Source: Brevundimonas sp. NIBR11 (GTDB lineage: Bacteria > Pseudomonadota > Alphaproteobacteria > Caulobacterales > Caulobacteraceae). Taken from it: a DNA stretch of 64,000 bases. The translations under genes were made by a program, and so were the position numbers. The stretch is from positions 1,902,001 through 1,966,000 of the forward strand of contig NZ_CP115465.1 in NCBI RefSeq assembly GCF_027912535.1, read 5' to 3'. Shown piece by piece: positions 47,587 to 58,853 of this stretch. Positions within the stretch are counted from its first letter, which is position 1, and every line of letters starts with the position of its first letter. A model generated the notes under the pieces. That model did no database searches, was not told the origin of the DNA, and saw only the letters and a program-made list of their open reading frames with translations.

Positions 47587-50500
47587 TTAGTACTTGTAGT
47601 TCAGGCCGATGAAGAAGCGACGGCCGTAGAAGTCGAACGTATCGGCCGACGTGTTGCCCAGGTAGACGTCGGGCTCGCGATCCAGGAGGTTCACGACACC
47701 GCCACGCAGCACCAGTTCGTCGTTGACCTGCCAGCGGACCGTCACGTCGTGCTGGAAGTAGTCCTGCGTGAAGAACTGGCTGAACGCACGCGTGTCGTTG
47801 TTCGTCAGCAGGACCTGCTTGTCGACGAGCTGCTGCGCCGTCTGGAACTCCATGTTCCAGGTCACGGCCAGATCAGCCCACGGCGAGTAGGTGACCGACT
47901 GCAGGAAGCGAACGCGCGGCAGTTCTAGCGAACCAGCGAAGCTGGTCTGTTGGGCGGGCTGGGCGATGTTCGTGAAGTCGTCCTGACGGATCAGGTAGTT
48001 GCCACGGATCGAGTAGGAGATGTTGCCCCAGTCGCGGCCGATGAAGGTATCGGCGATGTCCGTGTCGTACTTCAGGGTGAAGTCGATGCCCGAGTTGTTC
48101 GTCTTGGCGAAGTTGATCGAACCCTGGATGAAGCTCGACACGCCGAACGGAGCCGTGCCGCCAGAGCCGGCAGCGCCGACGCGGGTCAGGGTGGCGCAGG
48201 CGGCAGGGTCGAGCGCTCCGCCGTCCACGCAACGGTTGGCGGCGGCTTGAGCGGTCACAGCCGAGATCACGTTCGAGATTTCGATCTGGTAGTAGTCCAG
48301 AACGATCGACAGACGCGGGAAGATGCGCGGCGTCAGCACGGTCGAGAAGGTGAAGCTTTCCGACTCTTCCGGCAGCAGGAAGGGGTTGCCCTGGTTGAAG
48401 CCCGAGACGCTGGACGACGGGATCGACGTCGAGTCCGGGTTGTAACCGGCGCCGAGCAGAGCCGTACAGTTGGCGCGGCGGTTGGCCTGGATTTCCGGCG
48501 TAGCGTTACGGATCTGCTGGAAGTCGCAGGGGTCGACGAAGCCGTTGGCGAACGTCTGGCTCGGCGGCAGGAAGGTTTCCGACAGCGACGGCACGCGGAT
48601 GGCTTCACCGACCGAGGCGCGGAACATGATATCCTCGACCGGACGGTAGACGGCCGTCACGTTGTAGGTGTCGGCCTTGCCGATGGTCGAGTAGTCGGAC
48701 GTGCGGTACGCACCGGCCAGTTCGAGCAGTTGAGCGCCAGGCAGGTCGCGCAGCAGCGGGATGCGCAGCTCGGCGAAGGCCTCCTTGGTGTCGTACTCGG
48801 CGGCGGGGAAGTCGGCGCTCGAGTTCAGGAACAGGAAGCGGTCGCCGTAGGACTGAGCGCGGCCCGTGCCGACGGTTTCTTCCTTGCGGTATTCCAGACC
48901 GGCGGCGATGCCGATCGGGCCGGCGCCCCAGAAGTCCCAGAGGTTACCCGAAGCGAAGGCGACCGCATCGGTTTGCTCATTGGTGTGGGCGGTGAAGACC
49001 TCGGCGGCCGAGTAGGCCTTGGCCGCGTCGGAGAAGCCGCCTTCGCCGAATACGCGGCCGGGGGTGCACTGGGTCACCGTCGGGTTGGTCGGGCTCAGCG
49101 TGCCGCCACGGATACGGTCCGGGATGGCGATGCCTTGGGCGGCCAGCAGCTGGACGCGGCAGACGATCTGGCCGGGCTGGCCGTTGACGCGGCCCAGGGT
49201 GTCGCGAACGGCGTCGATCTGGAACTGGAAGCGTTCGACGTCGAGCGAGTCGCCTTCCAGGTTGTAGTTGTCGACCTTGCCGTAGGTGCCGCTGATTTCC
49301 CAGTTGAAGTCGTTCAGGAACAGGAAGCGGTCGGCGTCGCCGCGGATGCCGGCGACGTAGCGCTCGACGGTCCGTTCGTTGCGCTGGCTGCGGTCTCCCG
49401 AGATGTCGCGGGTGATGAGCGACAGGACGGCGCGCTGGTCGGCGACAGTGCCGGTCACGACGCCGGCCGAGTTGATCACCGGGCGGGTGTTGGCCAGGAT
49501 CGCGGCGCGAACCGTCGGATCGAGGTAGGCGTTGTCCAGACCGATGTTGAAGGCGCTCGACGAGAAGATGCCCGGCGTGGTGTTGGCCGGAACGTTGCCG
49601 ATGCCGATGTCGAAGAAGGCCGGCTGGCCGCGGTAGAAGTTCTCTTCCGTGACATACTTGGCTTCACCGAAGATATTGATGCTGTCGGTCAGGTCGAAGT
49701 TGACGCCGGCCTGGTAACGCTGCTGGTTCGAAGCTGGAATCCGGTCGACCTGGCTGAGGCCCGTCAGGGTGTTCTCGCCGTCGCCGCCGACCGTCAGGGT
49801 GCGGTGATAACCGGCCGTCGAACGAATCGAGCCGAAGTTGGCGGCGCGAGCCACGCCGCTCGAGTCGAACGCGAAGGTGCGGCCCGGATCGGCGGCGAAG
49901 CAGTTGCCGGCCTGCGACAGGTTGCCGCCGCCGTACAGGGTGTTGGTGTTCTGGCTGGCCGTGGTGGCGGCGCAGGGCAGGACGGCGATGTTCGAGGTCG
50001 GCAGGACCTGACCGGCCAGGGTGACGATACCACCGCGCGTCGTGCGCAGGTCATTCAGCGGGCCCACGAGGACGTTGTCGAGAACGCCGTCGAAGTTGGC
50101 GCCCGGGGGCAGGTCGGCATCGACGCCCAGCAGGATGGTGCCGCGACGACGCCAGGCGATGTCGGCGTCCTTGACCGCTTGGTTCTCCTGGTACTCGGCG
50201 AAGCCGTAGACGTTCAGGCGGTCGTCCAGCAGGTTGGCGCCGGCCGTGACCGAGATACGGCCGTTCAGTTCGCCGTTCTTGTTGATTTGGTTCAGGGAGG
50301 TGTCGATCTCCAGCCCTTCGTAGTCGCGACGCATGACGAAGTTGACGACGCCCGAGACGGCGTCCGCGCCGTAAACGGCGGCCGAACCGCCGGTGACGAT
50401 TTCGACGTTCTGGATCAGCGTGGACGGGATGGTGTCGACGTCGACCTGCAGCTGACCCTGGGGCGCGCCGACGTGGCGGCGTCCGTCGACCAGCACCAGC

Positions 50501-50862
50501 GTGCGGTTCGAACCGAGGTTGCGCAGGTTCAGCAGGGCCAGGCCGCCCGTGTTCAGCACGGCGCCGGTGGTGTCTTCCGGCACTTGCGAGCCCTGCAGGG
50601 CGGGGACGTCGGCCAGATAGTCGACCAGGTTCGGCTGGCCCGACTGCAGGATTTCCTCACGGCCGACCTGGATCAGGGGCTGAGGAGCGTTCGCCGGATC
50701 GACGCGACGGATGCGCGAACCCGTCACGACGACTTCTTCAACCTGCGTGGTGTCTTGGTCCTGCGAGGCAGGAGCCGACGACTGGGCGAACGAAGGAGCC
50801 GCTAGGGCGACGACGCCCGCGATGATGGTCGTACCGAAAAGGTGCTTGCGAGTAATTAGCAT
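47587..50862 (-). CDS. TonB-dependent outer-membrane receptor (1091 residues)
   Basis: Imports an unknown ligand across the outer membrane using TonB energy. A signal peptide ends near PSFAQ. A TonB-box-like region VEEVVVTGSRIRR and a plug domain follow (about 45-175; LVDYLADVPALQGSQ and GGSAAVYGADAVSGVVNFVM). The rest is a large barrel with aromatic-rich strands, ending RRFFIGLNYKY with a terminal aromatic residue. Several NN/YG-rich loops are long. It lies between ftsA and ftsZ on the same strand, with its own terminator, which is unusual for the dcw cluster. No substrate clue lies nearby. Confidence 0.92.
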   Translation of the reverse strand: MLITRKHLFGTTIIAGVVALAAPSFAQSSAPASQDQDTTQVEEVVVTGSRIRRVDPANAPQPLIQVGREEILQSGQPNLVDYLADVPALQGSQVPEDTTGAVLNTGGLALLNLRNLGSNRTLVLVDGRRHVGAPQGQLQVDVDTIPSTLIQNVEIVTGGSAAVYGADAVSGVVNFVMRRDYEGLEIDTSLNQINKNGELNGRISVTAGANLLDDRLNVYGFAEYQENQAVKDADIAWRRRGTILLGVDADLPPGANFDGVLDNVLVGPLNDLRTTRGGIVTLAGQVLPTSNIAVLPCAATTASQNTNTLYGGGNLSQAGNCFAADPGRTFAFDSSGVARAANFGSIRSTAGYHRTLTVGGDGENTLTGLSQVDRIPASNQQRYQAGVNFDLTDSINIFGEAKYVTEENFYRGQPAFFDIGIGNVPANTTPGIFSSSAFNIGLDNAYLDPTVRAAILANTRPVINSAGVVTGTVADQRAVLSLITRDISGDRSQRNERTVERYVAGIRGDADRFLFLNDFNWEISGTYGKVDNYNLEGDSLDVERFQFQIDAVRDTLGRVNGQPGQIVCRVQLLAAQGIAIPDRIRGGTLSPTNPTVTQCTPGRVFGEGGFSDAAKAYSAAEVFTAHTNEQTDAVAFASGNLWDFWGAGPIGIAAGLEYRKEETVGTGRAQSYGDRFLFLNSSADFPAAEYDTKEAFAELRIPLLRDLPGAQLLELAGAYRTSDYSTIGKADTYNVTAVYRPVEDIMFRASVGEAIRVPSLSETFLPPSQTFANGFVDPCDFQQIRNATPEIQANRRANCTALLGAGYNPDSTSIPSSSVSGFNQGNPFLLPEESESFTFSTVLTPRIFPRLSIVLDYYQIEISNVISAVTAQAAANRCVDGGALDPAACATLTRVGAAGSGGTAPFGVSSFIQGSINFAKTNNSGIDFTLKYDTDIADTFIGRDWGNISYSIRGNYLIRQDDFTNIAQPAQQTSFAGSLELPRVRFLQSVTYSPWADLAVTWNMEFQTAQQLVDKQVLLTNNDTRAFSQFFTQDYFQHDVTVRWQVNDELVLRGGVVNLLDREPDVYLGNTSADTFDFYGRRFFIGLNYKY

Positions 50863-51044
50863 ATGCTTGGCCCCAATGACTGAATGACACGCGGCAGTCC
50901 TCTTGCGAGGATGACCGTTCTGGCGCGTTGCTAGTCAGAGAATGGAAGCGGGGCAACCATTGCGGCGCGACTGCGGCGAATGGAACTCGGATTTGTTACA
51001 CTTCGGACACACCATGGACACGGTGAAGTCAGCGAGGAAATCCC

Positions 51045-52370
51045 CTAAAGATTGTCACGCAGCCAGCCCGCCGCCCGCGCTACGAGATTGCCGCCCTGTA
51101 CTCGCGGCGCATCCGCTGCGCTGATCTGCCGCGACATCAGTTTGCGGGCGGACACCGCCTCACGTGGCCCGTAGGCCGCACGCAACAGGACGCCGGCCGC
51201 CGAACAGAAGGCCGGACCGGCCGCTGAGTCGGCCAGATGGGGGGCTCGCTGGGGGCGGCCGAGGCGCACAGGCCGGTCGAACACCCGCACCGCGAGCTCC
51301 CGCACGCCGTTGAGCTGGCTCGCGCCCCCGGCCAGAACCAGGCCGGCGCCGGGCTCAAGGCCCACGCCTGCGTTCCGCAGACGGTCCCGAAGCAACTCCA
51401 GCGTCTCTTCCACACGCGGCGCGATGACGGTCTTCAGCATGGCCCGGGGCACGATGACGGGACCGGCGGCGGCGTCCTCGCCGCGCGGCGGGGCCTCCAG
51501 CATCTCGCGATCCTCGTTGGCGCTGGCCATGGCCGAGCCGTGCAAGGTCTTCAGCCGCTCGGCGCCCGCCTTCGACGTCGAGAGGCCGCGCGCGATGTCG
51601 GAGGTGACGTGATCCCCGCCGACGTTGAGCGATTCGATGTGCAGCAGGGACCGGCCGCCCCAGACGGCGGCGGAGGTCGAACCGCCGCCCATGTCGATGC
51701 AGACGCAGCCCAGATCCATCTCGTCTTCCTCGAGCGAGGACAGGGAGGAGACCACCGGCGCGGCGGCCACGCCCTGCAGGTCGAGGTGGGCCAGTTCCAG
51801 ACAGTGGCTCAGGGACGCGAACGCGCTCTCGGCCATCGACACGACCAGCAGGTCGAGCCCCAGCGAACCGCCGCGCATGGCGCGGGGATCGTGCACGCCG
51901 CGGGCGCCGTCGACCGACCAGCCGATCGGCAGGACGTGGATCGGGCGGCGGTTCGGCAGGCGGATCTGGGCGAGGGCCATGCCGATGGCGCGGGCCAGAT
52001 CGGCATCGCCGACGGGATTGGCGCCCAGGGAGACGCGGGCCTGTACGCGATGGCTGGCCATCTGGCCGATGGCGGTGGTGACGATGACGCCCGAGACCGG
52101 AGCGCCGGCCGTGCGTTCGGCCCGTTCGACGGCGTGGCCGATGGCTTGCGCGGCCTCGTCCATATTGACGATGGCTCCGCCCCGCACGCCCTTGGACTGG
52201 ACATGGCTGGCGCCGGCGACGCGGATGGTGCGATCGGCGTGACGGACGCCGTCCGGCTTCATGATGAAGCAAGCGACCTTGGACTGGCCCAGGTCCAGCG
52301 CAGCCACAACCGGCGCGCGGGTCGCCGCCCTGCCCGCTTCCGTCGTGGAATCCGCCTTCTTGCCCGCCAT
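51045..52370 (-). CDS. ftsA: cell division protein FtsA
   Basis: Actin-like ATPase that ties FtsZ to the membrane. At 441 residues it begins with an Ala/Thr/Lys-rich extension, then ALDLGQSKVACFIMKPDG (phosphate 1), CVCIDMGGGSTSAAVW (phosphate 2), LVLAGGASQLNGVRELAV (adenosine) and a C-terminal amphipathic helix GNLVARAAGWLRDNL that binds membrane. It follows ftsQ by 33 bp. Confidence 0.96.
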   Translation of the reverse strand: MAGKKADSTTEAGRAATRAPVVAALDLGQSKVACFIMKPDGVRHADRTIRVAGASHVQSKGVRGGAIVNMDEAAQAIGHAVERAERTAGAPVSGVIVTTAIGQMASHRVQARVSLGANPVGDADLARAIGMALAQIRLPNRRPIHVLPIGWSVDGARGVHDPRAMRGGSLGLDLLVVSMAESAFASLSHCLELAHLDLQGVAAAPVVSSLSSLEEDEMDLGCVCIDMGGGSTSAAVWGGRSLLHIESLNVGGDHVTSDIARGLSTSKAGAERLKTLHGSAMASANEDREMLEAPPRGEDAAAGPVIVPRAMLKTVIAPRVEETLELLRDRLRNAGVGLEPGAGLVLAGGASQLNGVRELAVRVFDRPVRLGRPQRAPHLADSAAGPAFCSAAGVLLRAAYGPREAVSARKLMSRQISAADAPRVQGGNLVARAAGWLRDNL

Positions 52371-52403
52371 AAGCCTGCCGCCTCTACTCTATATCTTTGT
52401 GTT

Positions 52404-53297
52404 TCAGGCGCCGACGCCCGGACGCACGGCCACCTGGCCCTCGGTCCGGAGATCGATGCGTGAGAAGCCGAGCTCCAGCAGCCGCTCGCGTTGGTCGAGC
52501 GCGTCGAGCTGGATCAGGGCGGCCTCCTGCTTCACGGCCGGCAGCTGAATGAGACCGCCGTCCCGAAGCCTCAGGTCCCAGCGCCGCTCGTCGACGCGGA
52601 CCAGGGCGTCGATGCGGCTCATCAGGCGCGGCCGTTCGGCCAGCAGGGGCAGGATGTCGCCCGCCGCCGTATCGGCGCCGGCGCCGACCACCAGCGGCAG
52701 GTTCGGGTAGCGGCCCGGGTCGGCGCCGGGGATGGCGCGGCCCTCCCCATCGATGACAAAGGTTTGGCCCCGGGTCTGCCAGACCGCGAGGCGATCGTGT
52801 TCCTTGACGTCGACGATCAGGGTGTCGGGCAGCAGGCGGACGACGCGGGCTTCCTTGACCCAGCCGACCGACTGAACGCTGGCTTGCAGCGCGTCGAGGT
52901 CGAGGGTGGTGATCGGCTGTCCGGCCTGGACGTCCAGCGCCCGCTGGATCGCCGGGGTCGCCTCGGCCGAAGCGCCGGTGATGTGAACGCGGCGAAGCTT
53001 CAAGCCCATGCCGGTCGTGATCTGGTCCATGCCGTGAGTGACCGACTGGCCGATCCGCTCGGCCCGCGCCCCGGTGGCCAGCACCAGGGCCAGGACGCCG
53101 ACGCCGGCGCAGATCGACAGGACGACGGCGCGAGGCGTCAGATCCAGACGACCGAGGGCCGCCATCTTGCCGGGCACGCCGCCGACGCTGCGGGGCGCGG
53201 CGCCACGCGAGCGACCGCCCTGCCCTTTGGGCGCAGCGCTCCGCTTGGGCGCAGACGCGACATTCGCGCGCCGACCGCCGCGCACTACCGCGGGCAT
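52404..53297 (-). CDS. ftsQ: cell division protein FtsQ
   Basis: Bitopic divisome protein linking cytoplasmic and periplasmic parts. From the ATG at 53297 (GGTGGAGGA just upstream) it has a basic cytoplasmic tail of about 55 residues, one membrane span ([20 protein letters not shown]), a POTRA domain ([20 protein letters not shown]) and a beta domain. Its start overlaps the ddl stop by 13 bp, indicating coupling. Confidence 0.93.
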   Translation of the reverse strand: MPAVVRGGRRANVASAPKRSAAPKGQGGRSRGAAPRSVGGVPGKMAALGRLDLTPRAVVLSICAGVGVLALVLATGARAERIGQSVTHGMDQITTGMGLKLRRVHITGASAEATPAIQRALDVQAGQPITTLDLDALQASVQSVGWVKEARVVRLLPDTLIVDVKEHDRLAVWQTRGQTFVIDGEGRAIPGADPGRYPNLPLVVGAGADTAAGDILPLLAERPRLMSRIDALVRVDERRWDLRLRDGGLIQLPAVKQEAALIQLDALDQRERLLELGFSRIDLRTEGQVAVRPGVGA

Positions 53298-54220
53298 GAG
53301 GCGTCCTCCACCATCCACCGGACCAGATCTTGGTAAGTCATCCCGACGTAGGCGGCCTGCTCCGGAACCAGAGAGGTCGGCGTCATGCCGGGCTGGGTAT
53401 TGACCTCCAGCAAGACGAGATCGTCGTTAACATCGTCATAACGGAAGTCGGAGCGGGACACCCCGCGACAGCCGAGGGCGAGGTGCGCCTGCTCGGATTC
53501 CCGCATGGCGGCTTCGAAAACGCGAGGCGGGAGGTCGGCGGGAAGCTTGTGGACAGATCCGCCCGGCGCGTATTTGGCCTCGTAGTCGTAGAAGCCCTTC
53601 ACCGGCGTGATGTCGGTCACGGTGAGGGCGCGGGGGCCGGTCGCCTCTCCGATGACGGCCACGCACAGTTCCTTGCCCGGGATGTAGGGCTCGACCATGA
53701 CCTTTTCGCCGTAGGTCCAGTCGTCGGCGCCGACCGCCCGGACCCTGTCATCGCCTTCGCGGACCAGATAGACGCCGACCGAGGAGCCCTCGGCGTTCGG
53801 CTTGATGACGTAGGGCGGCGGGATGACGTGGCGGGCGGCCACCTCGTGGCGGTCGAAGAGACCGCCGCCTGGCACCTTGACCCCGGCGGCGTTCAGGACG
53901 GCCTTGGTCTTTTCCTTGTCCATCGTCAGGGCCGAGGCCAGGACGCCGGAGTGGGTGTAGGGAATTTGCAGCGTCTCCAGGATGCCCTGGACGCATCCGT
54001 CCTCGCCCCATTCGCCGTGCAGGGCGTTGAAGACGACGTCGGGTCTGAGCTCGGCCAGGACCTGAGCGAGGTCGCGGCCGGCGTCGACCCTGCTGACTTT
54101 GGCGACCTGACCTTCAAGGGCGTCGGCGCAGCCCTTCCCCGAGGACAGGGACACCTCCCGCTCGGAGGACAGTCCGCCCAGCAGGACGGCGACATGCATC
54201 TCTGAGAGCGGGCGGGACAT
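53285..54220 (-). CDS. ddl: D-alanine--D-alanine ligase
   Basis: Makes the D-Ala-D-Ala used by MurF. The start at 54220 gives [20 protein letters not shown], then [36 protein letters not shown], an ATP-grasp segment [17 protein letters not shown] and a C-terminal [20 protein letters not shown]. An inner ATG at 54199 is possible. It lies 16 bp after murB. Confidence 0.96.
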   Translation of the reverse strand: MSRPLSEMHVAVLLGGLSSEREVSLSSGKGCADALEGQVAKVSRVDAGRDLAQVLAELRPDVVFNALHGEWGEDGCVQGILETLQIPYTHSGVLASALTMDKEKTKAVLNAAGVKVPGGGLFDRHEVAARHVIPPPYVIKPNAEGSSVGVYLVREGDDRVRAVGADDWTYGEKVMVEPYIPGKELCVAVIGEATGPRALTVTDITPVKGFYDYEAKYAPGGSVHKLPADLPPRVFEAAMRESEQAHLALGCRGVSRSDFRYDDVNDDLVLLEVNTQPGMTPTSLVPEQAAYVGMTYQDLVRWMVEDASCPR

Positions 54221-54236
54221 GAGAGGGATCTGCGAA

Positions 54237-55145
54237 CTAGGGGCGGCCGATCCTCTTGATCTCCCATTCAAGGTTTACGCCGAGTTTACTTTGAACGTCA
54301 GCGCGGACGGTTTCCCCCAATCCTTCGATGTCGGCGGCGGTCGCCTCGCCCGGATTGATCATGAAGTTGGAGTGGAGATCGGAGAACAGGGCCCCGCCGC
54401 CGGTGACGGCGTGGAGCTTGCCGCGCCAGCCCGCCTCGTCGACCAGTTTCCAGGACGAATGGCCGGGCGGGTTCTTGAAGGTGGAGCCGCCGGTCTTTTC
54501 GCGGATCGGCTGGGTTGTTTCGCGGCGCGAGGTGATCTCGGCGATGCGGGCGGCGACAGCGTCAGGCTGGTCGGCCGTCCCGCGATAGGTCGCCTCGATC
54601 CAGATGATGTCGGCGGGCGCCTCGGAGTGGCGGTAGGTGTAGCCGAAATCGGCGAGCGCATAGTCGACGCGTTCGCCGGACCGGGTCAGGCCCCAGGCGG
54701 AGACGAGAACGTCCTTTGTTTCGGAGCCGTAGCAACCCGCGTTCATGGTCAGGGCGCCGCCGATCGTGCCGGGTATGCCGGCGTAGAATTCGAGACCCGC
54801 GAGGCCTGCCTTGGCCGACGCCTTGGCGACCATGGCGTCGAGAGCCCCGGCCCCGGCGGTGATCGTGCCGCCCTCGGTCGCGATCCCGGCGAAGGGACGG
54901 CCCGCCAGACGGATGACCACGCCCTCGACGCCGCCGTCGCGAACGATGACGTTGGAGCCGACGCCCAACACCATGACCGGGACGGACGGATCGAGCGCCT
55001 TCAGGAAGGCGGCGAGGTCGTCGGCGTCGGCCGGGATGAACAGGACCTCGGCGGCCCCGCCGACGCGGAACCAGGTAAACGGCCCGAGCGGCTCGTCGCG
55101 GAGCAGCTTGCCGCGAACGGTGGGGAGGCTATCGGTCCAGCTCAT
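54237..55145 (-). CDS. murB: UDP-N-acetylenolpyruvoylglucosamine reductase
   Basis: FAD enzyme finishing UDP-MurNAc. The 302-residue protein has [56 protein letters not shown] (FAD fold) and [20 protein letters not shown]. Its start overlaps the murC stop by 4 bp (ATGA). Confidence 0.96.
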   Translation of the reverse strand: MSWTDSLPTVRGKLLRDEPLGPFTWFRVGGAAEVLFIPADADDLAAFLKALDPSVPVMVLGVGSNVIVRDGGVEGVVIRLAGRPFAGIATEGGTITAGAGALDAMVAKASAKAGLAGLEFYAGIPGTIGGALTMNAGCYGSETKDVLVSAWGLTRSGERVDYALADFGYTYRHSEAPADIIWIEATYRGTADQPDAVAARIAEITSRRETTQPIREKTGGSTFKNPPGHSSWKLVDEAGWRGKLHAVTGGGALFSDLHSNFMINPGEATAADIEGLGETVRADVQSKLGVNLEWEIKRIGRP

Positions 55146-56581
55146 GCGGACAGCGCCTCAAGCTGCGCCGGGAGGGCGTAGGCCCAGGCGGTGATGTCGC
55201 CGGCGCCGAGAAGGACGACGACGTCGCCGGGCTTGGCTTCCTCGGCGATGACGCGCGGCAGGACGGCGGCGTTCTCGAGCGGGGAGACGCGGAGATGGCC
55301 GTAGCGGCGGACGCCGTCGACCAGCGCCTGTTTATCGACGCCCTCGATGGGACTTTCGCCCGCAGCATAGACGTCGGCGACGATGACGCTGTCGGCGTCC
55401 GAGAAGCTGGTCGAGAACTCGTCCATCAGGTCGCGCAGACGGGTGAAGCGGTGCGGCTGGACCACGGCGATGACGCGGCCCCCTCCTTCCGCGGTATGGG
55501 CGACCTGACGGGCGGCCTTGAGGACGGCGGCGATCTCGACCGGGTGGTGGCCGTAGTCGTCGACGATGCGGACGCCGTTGACCACCCCCGTGGTGGTGAA
55601 GCGGCGCTTGACCCCAGCGAAGCTGGCGAGGCCGGCGCGGATGGCGTCGTCGGACACGTCCAGTTCGCGGGCCACGGCGATGGCGGCGAGGGCATTGGCG
55701 ACGTTGTGCCAGCCGGCCATGGGCAGGTGCAGGCCGGTGATACGGACGGGCTCGGCGCCGCCGCGATCCTGGATGACCACGTCGAAACGGGCGCCGTCCG
55801 GGCTCATGTCGCAGTTGTCCGCGCGGACCATGGCCTGGGGGTTCATGCCGTAGGTGACGATGCGGCGGTTATCGATGGAGGCGACCAGTCGCTGGACCTC
55901 GGGGTGGTCGAGGCAGACGGCGGCGAAGCCGTAGAAGGGGATGTTCTCGACGAAGTCGCAGAAGGCTTTCCGCACCGCGTCGAAATCGCCGTAGTGATCG
56001 AGGTGTTCCGGGTCGATGTTGGTGACGATGGCCACCGTGGACTTCAGGCGCAGGAAGCTGCCGTCCGACTCGTCGGCCTCGACCACGATCCAGTCGCCGT
56101 CGCCGACCTTGGCGTTGGTGCCATAGGCGTTGATGATCCCGCCGTTGACCACGGTGGGATCGAGCCCGGCGGCGTCCAGCAGGGCCGCGACCATGGAGGT
56201 CGTGGTGGTCTTGCCGTGGGTGCCGCCGACCGCGATCGAGAACTGCAGCCGCATCAGCTCGGCCAGCATCTCGGCCCGGCGGACCAGGGGGATGCGGCGC
56301 TCGCGGGCGATCATCATCTCGGGGTTCGAGGCCTTGACGGCGGTCGAATAGACGACGGCCGAGACGCCCTCGCCGATGTGGGCGGCGTCGTGGCCGATGA
56401 AGATTTTTGCGCCGAGGGCCGCGAGCCGTTCGGTGTTGGCGCTGGATTTGGCGTCCGAGCCCTGAACCGAATAGCCGATCTTGAGCATGATCTCGGCGAT
56501 GCCGCTCATCCCGATGCCGCCGATGCCGACGAAGTGGACGGGACCGAGGTCGAACGGAACGGGGCGAAGGCGTGCGATCAT
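55142..56581 (-). CDS. murC: UDP-N-acetylmuramate--L-alanine ligase
   Basis: Adds L-Ala to UDP-MurNAc. At 479 residues it has [20 protein letters not shown] (substrate site), the P-loop [40 protein letters not shown] and a C-terminal [15 protein letters not shown]. It heads the murC-murB-ddl-ftsQ-ftsA run. The usual murG neighbour upstream is missing; repeat copy B lies there instead. Confidence 0.97.
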   Translation of the reverse strand: MIARLRPVPFDLGPVHFVGIGGIGMSGIAEIMLKIGYSVQGSDAKSSANTERLAALGAKIFIGHDAAHIGEGVSAVVYSTAVKASNPEMMIARERRIPLVRRAEMLAELMRLQFSIAVGGTHGKTTTTSMVAALLDAAGLDPTVVNGGIINAYGTNAKVGDGDWIVVEADESDGSFLRLKSTVAIVTNIDPEHLDHYGDFDAVRKAFCDFVENIPFYGFAAVCLDHPEVQRLVASIDNRRIVTYGMNPQAMVRADNCDMSPDGARFDVVIQDRGGAEPVRITGLHLPMAGWHNVANALAAIAVARELDVSDDAIRAGLASFAGVKRRFTTTGVVNGVRIVDDYGHHPVEIAAVLKAARQVAHTAEGGGRVIAVVQPHRFTRLRDLMDEFSTSFSDADSVIVADVYAAGESPIEGVDKQALVDGVRRYGHLRVSPLENAAVLPRVIAEEAKPGDVVVLLGAGDITAWAYALPAQLEALSA

Positions 56582-56673
56582 CGAAGCGTCATAGCGAGGG
56601 TGAAATCGGAATGCACTCTTGGATCATCCTCCCTCGCCCTCGGGGGAGGGAGAAGCTCTGAGCCAGACGTGGC

Positions 56674-57194
56674 TCATCGCTCCTCCGCTGCGAACGGGTT
56701 GGGGAAGTCGACGGAGCCTGGGCGTTCGCCCGGAACCGATGTGGCCCCCTGCTTTCGCGTTACGGGGACCGATGAAATGTTTTTCGGCTCGCGCCGAGGC
56801 TCCGTCCCCGACCGGGTCCGCGAGCGTCGCCCAGCGGGTGTACGGACACCCCGGGAGGGGTCTGCATCATCGTCGCAACGATGATTGACCACAGGTCCCG
56901 GGTCCTTTGGACCCTCAGGCGATAGGCCCGCGACGGGCGGCGGGCTCAGGCCCGCCGGGCTCCGAGGTTTCACGCCCCTCGAACATTCGCTTCGGGAGCC
57001 AAATCGTTGGCTCCCTCCACGACTACCCGCTACGATCGGCCCCGCCGCACGTCCGGGTCCTGGGCCCAGGACGCCTTCCCCAACGACGGGATGGGGAAGA
57101 GTGTACGCCCGGTTTGGGAGGCGCCTGGGATAAAGGCCTTAATCAGAGCCGGGCGTTGAATTCGTTGGGGTCCTAGGTCGGTCCGTTGATGGGT
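56674..57194 (-). repeat. 521-bp structured repeat element, copy B
   Basis: Inverted copy of 27334-27854, about 97.5% identical by hand alignment with no indels. Relative to copy A, a GG-to-AA change near 56885 creates a stop in the long plus-strand frame, so that frame is not conserved. It ends 92 bp before the murC start and is in the same orientation as murC. The remainder of the 1016-bp gap (56582-57597) holds a partial palindrome at 56627-56652, the palindrome pair at 57208-57409 and the ccrM promoter. Confidence 0.9.
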
Positions 57195-57207
57195 GTCGAC
57201 GCTTTTA

Positions 57208-57409
57208 CCCTCTCCCGGCGGGAGAGGGCTTGAGGTTCGGAGAGCGCAGCGATCCGCCAACCCGAAAGGGTGAGGGGCTGATTTCTCAGTTGGGGTAGGC
57301 CGCGATCGTGCGACGGCTCACGCCGATGGACATGCCAGCCCCTCACCCTTTCGCGCAAGGACGACGGCTGCGCCGCCGCGCGCTCAAGCCCTCTCCCGCC
57401 GGGAGAGGG
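57208..57409. repeat. 202-bp intergenic inverted repeat before ccrM
   Basis: Outer arms 57208-57234 and 57383-57409 are near-perfect inverted repeats, each also a small palindrome of CCCTCTCCC/GGGAGAGGG type. Inner arms 57265-57280 and 57336-57351 match perfectly. It abuts copy B of the 521-bp element and looks like a different, REP-like repeat class. Confidence 0.85.
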
Positions 57410-57525
57410 TCGGTGCGATCTAAGTCCCATGACCCCCGACCGCCGTACGCCGACCTTCGAGCGGTACGGCGCCGATTGTGATCCGATCAGCGAGAGCGGT
57501 GGGATCACCCCGCGGCTGCCGGTGA

Positions 57526-58677
<1,152 letters not shown>

Positions 58678-58853
58678 CCTATGCTAAGTCCTTAATTTGA
58701 TTGAGAGCGATGCGGCTGTGTCGGGTACCGAGCTTTTGTGAAGCCGCTAACCCGTCGCTTTCATTGCCGAAAATCGGCGTTCCGGCCGGAACTTCGCAGT
58801 TGCGATATCATTGATGTCTTCGGCCCGGCTGAGCGGGTCGGAGCACGCACGCC

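Noticed and set aside
47950-50805. 951-codon open frame antisense to the TonB receptor
   Set aside because: It is a high-GC shadow with Val/Asp/Gly/Arg-biased composition and no domain. The receptor on the other strand has a signal peptide, plug and barrel.
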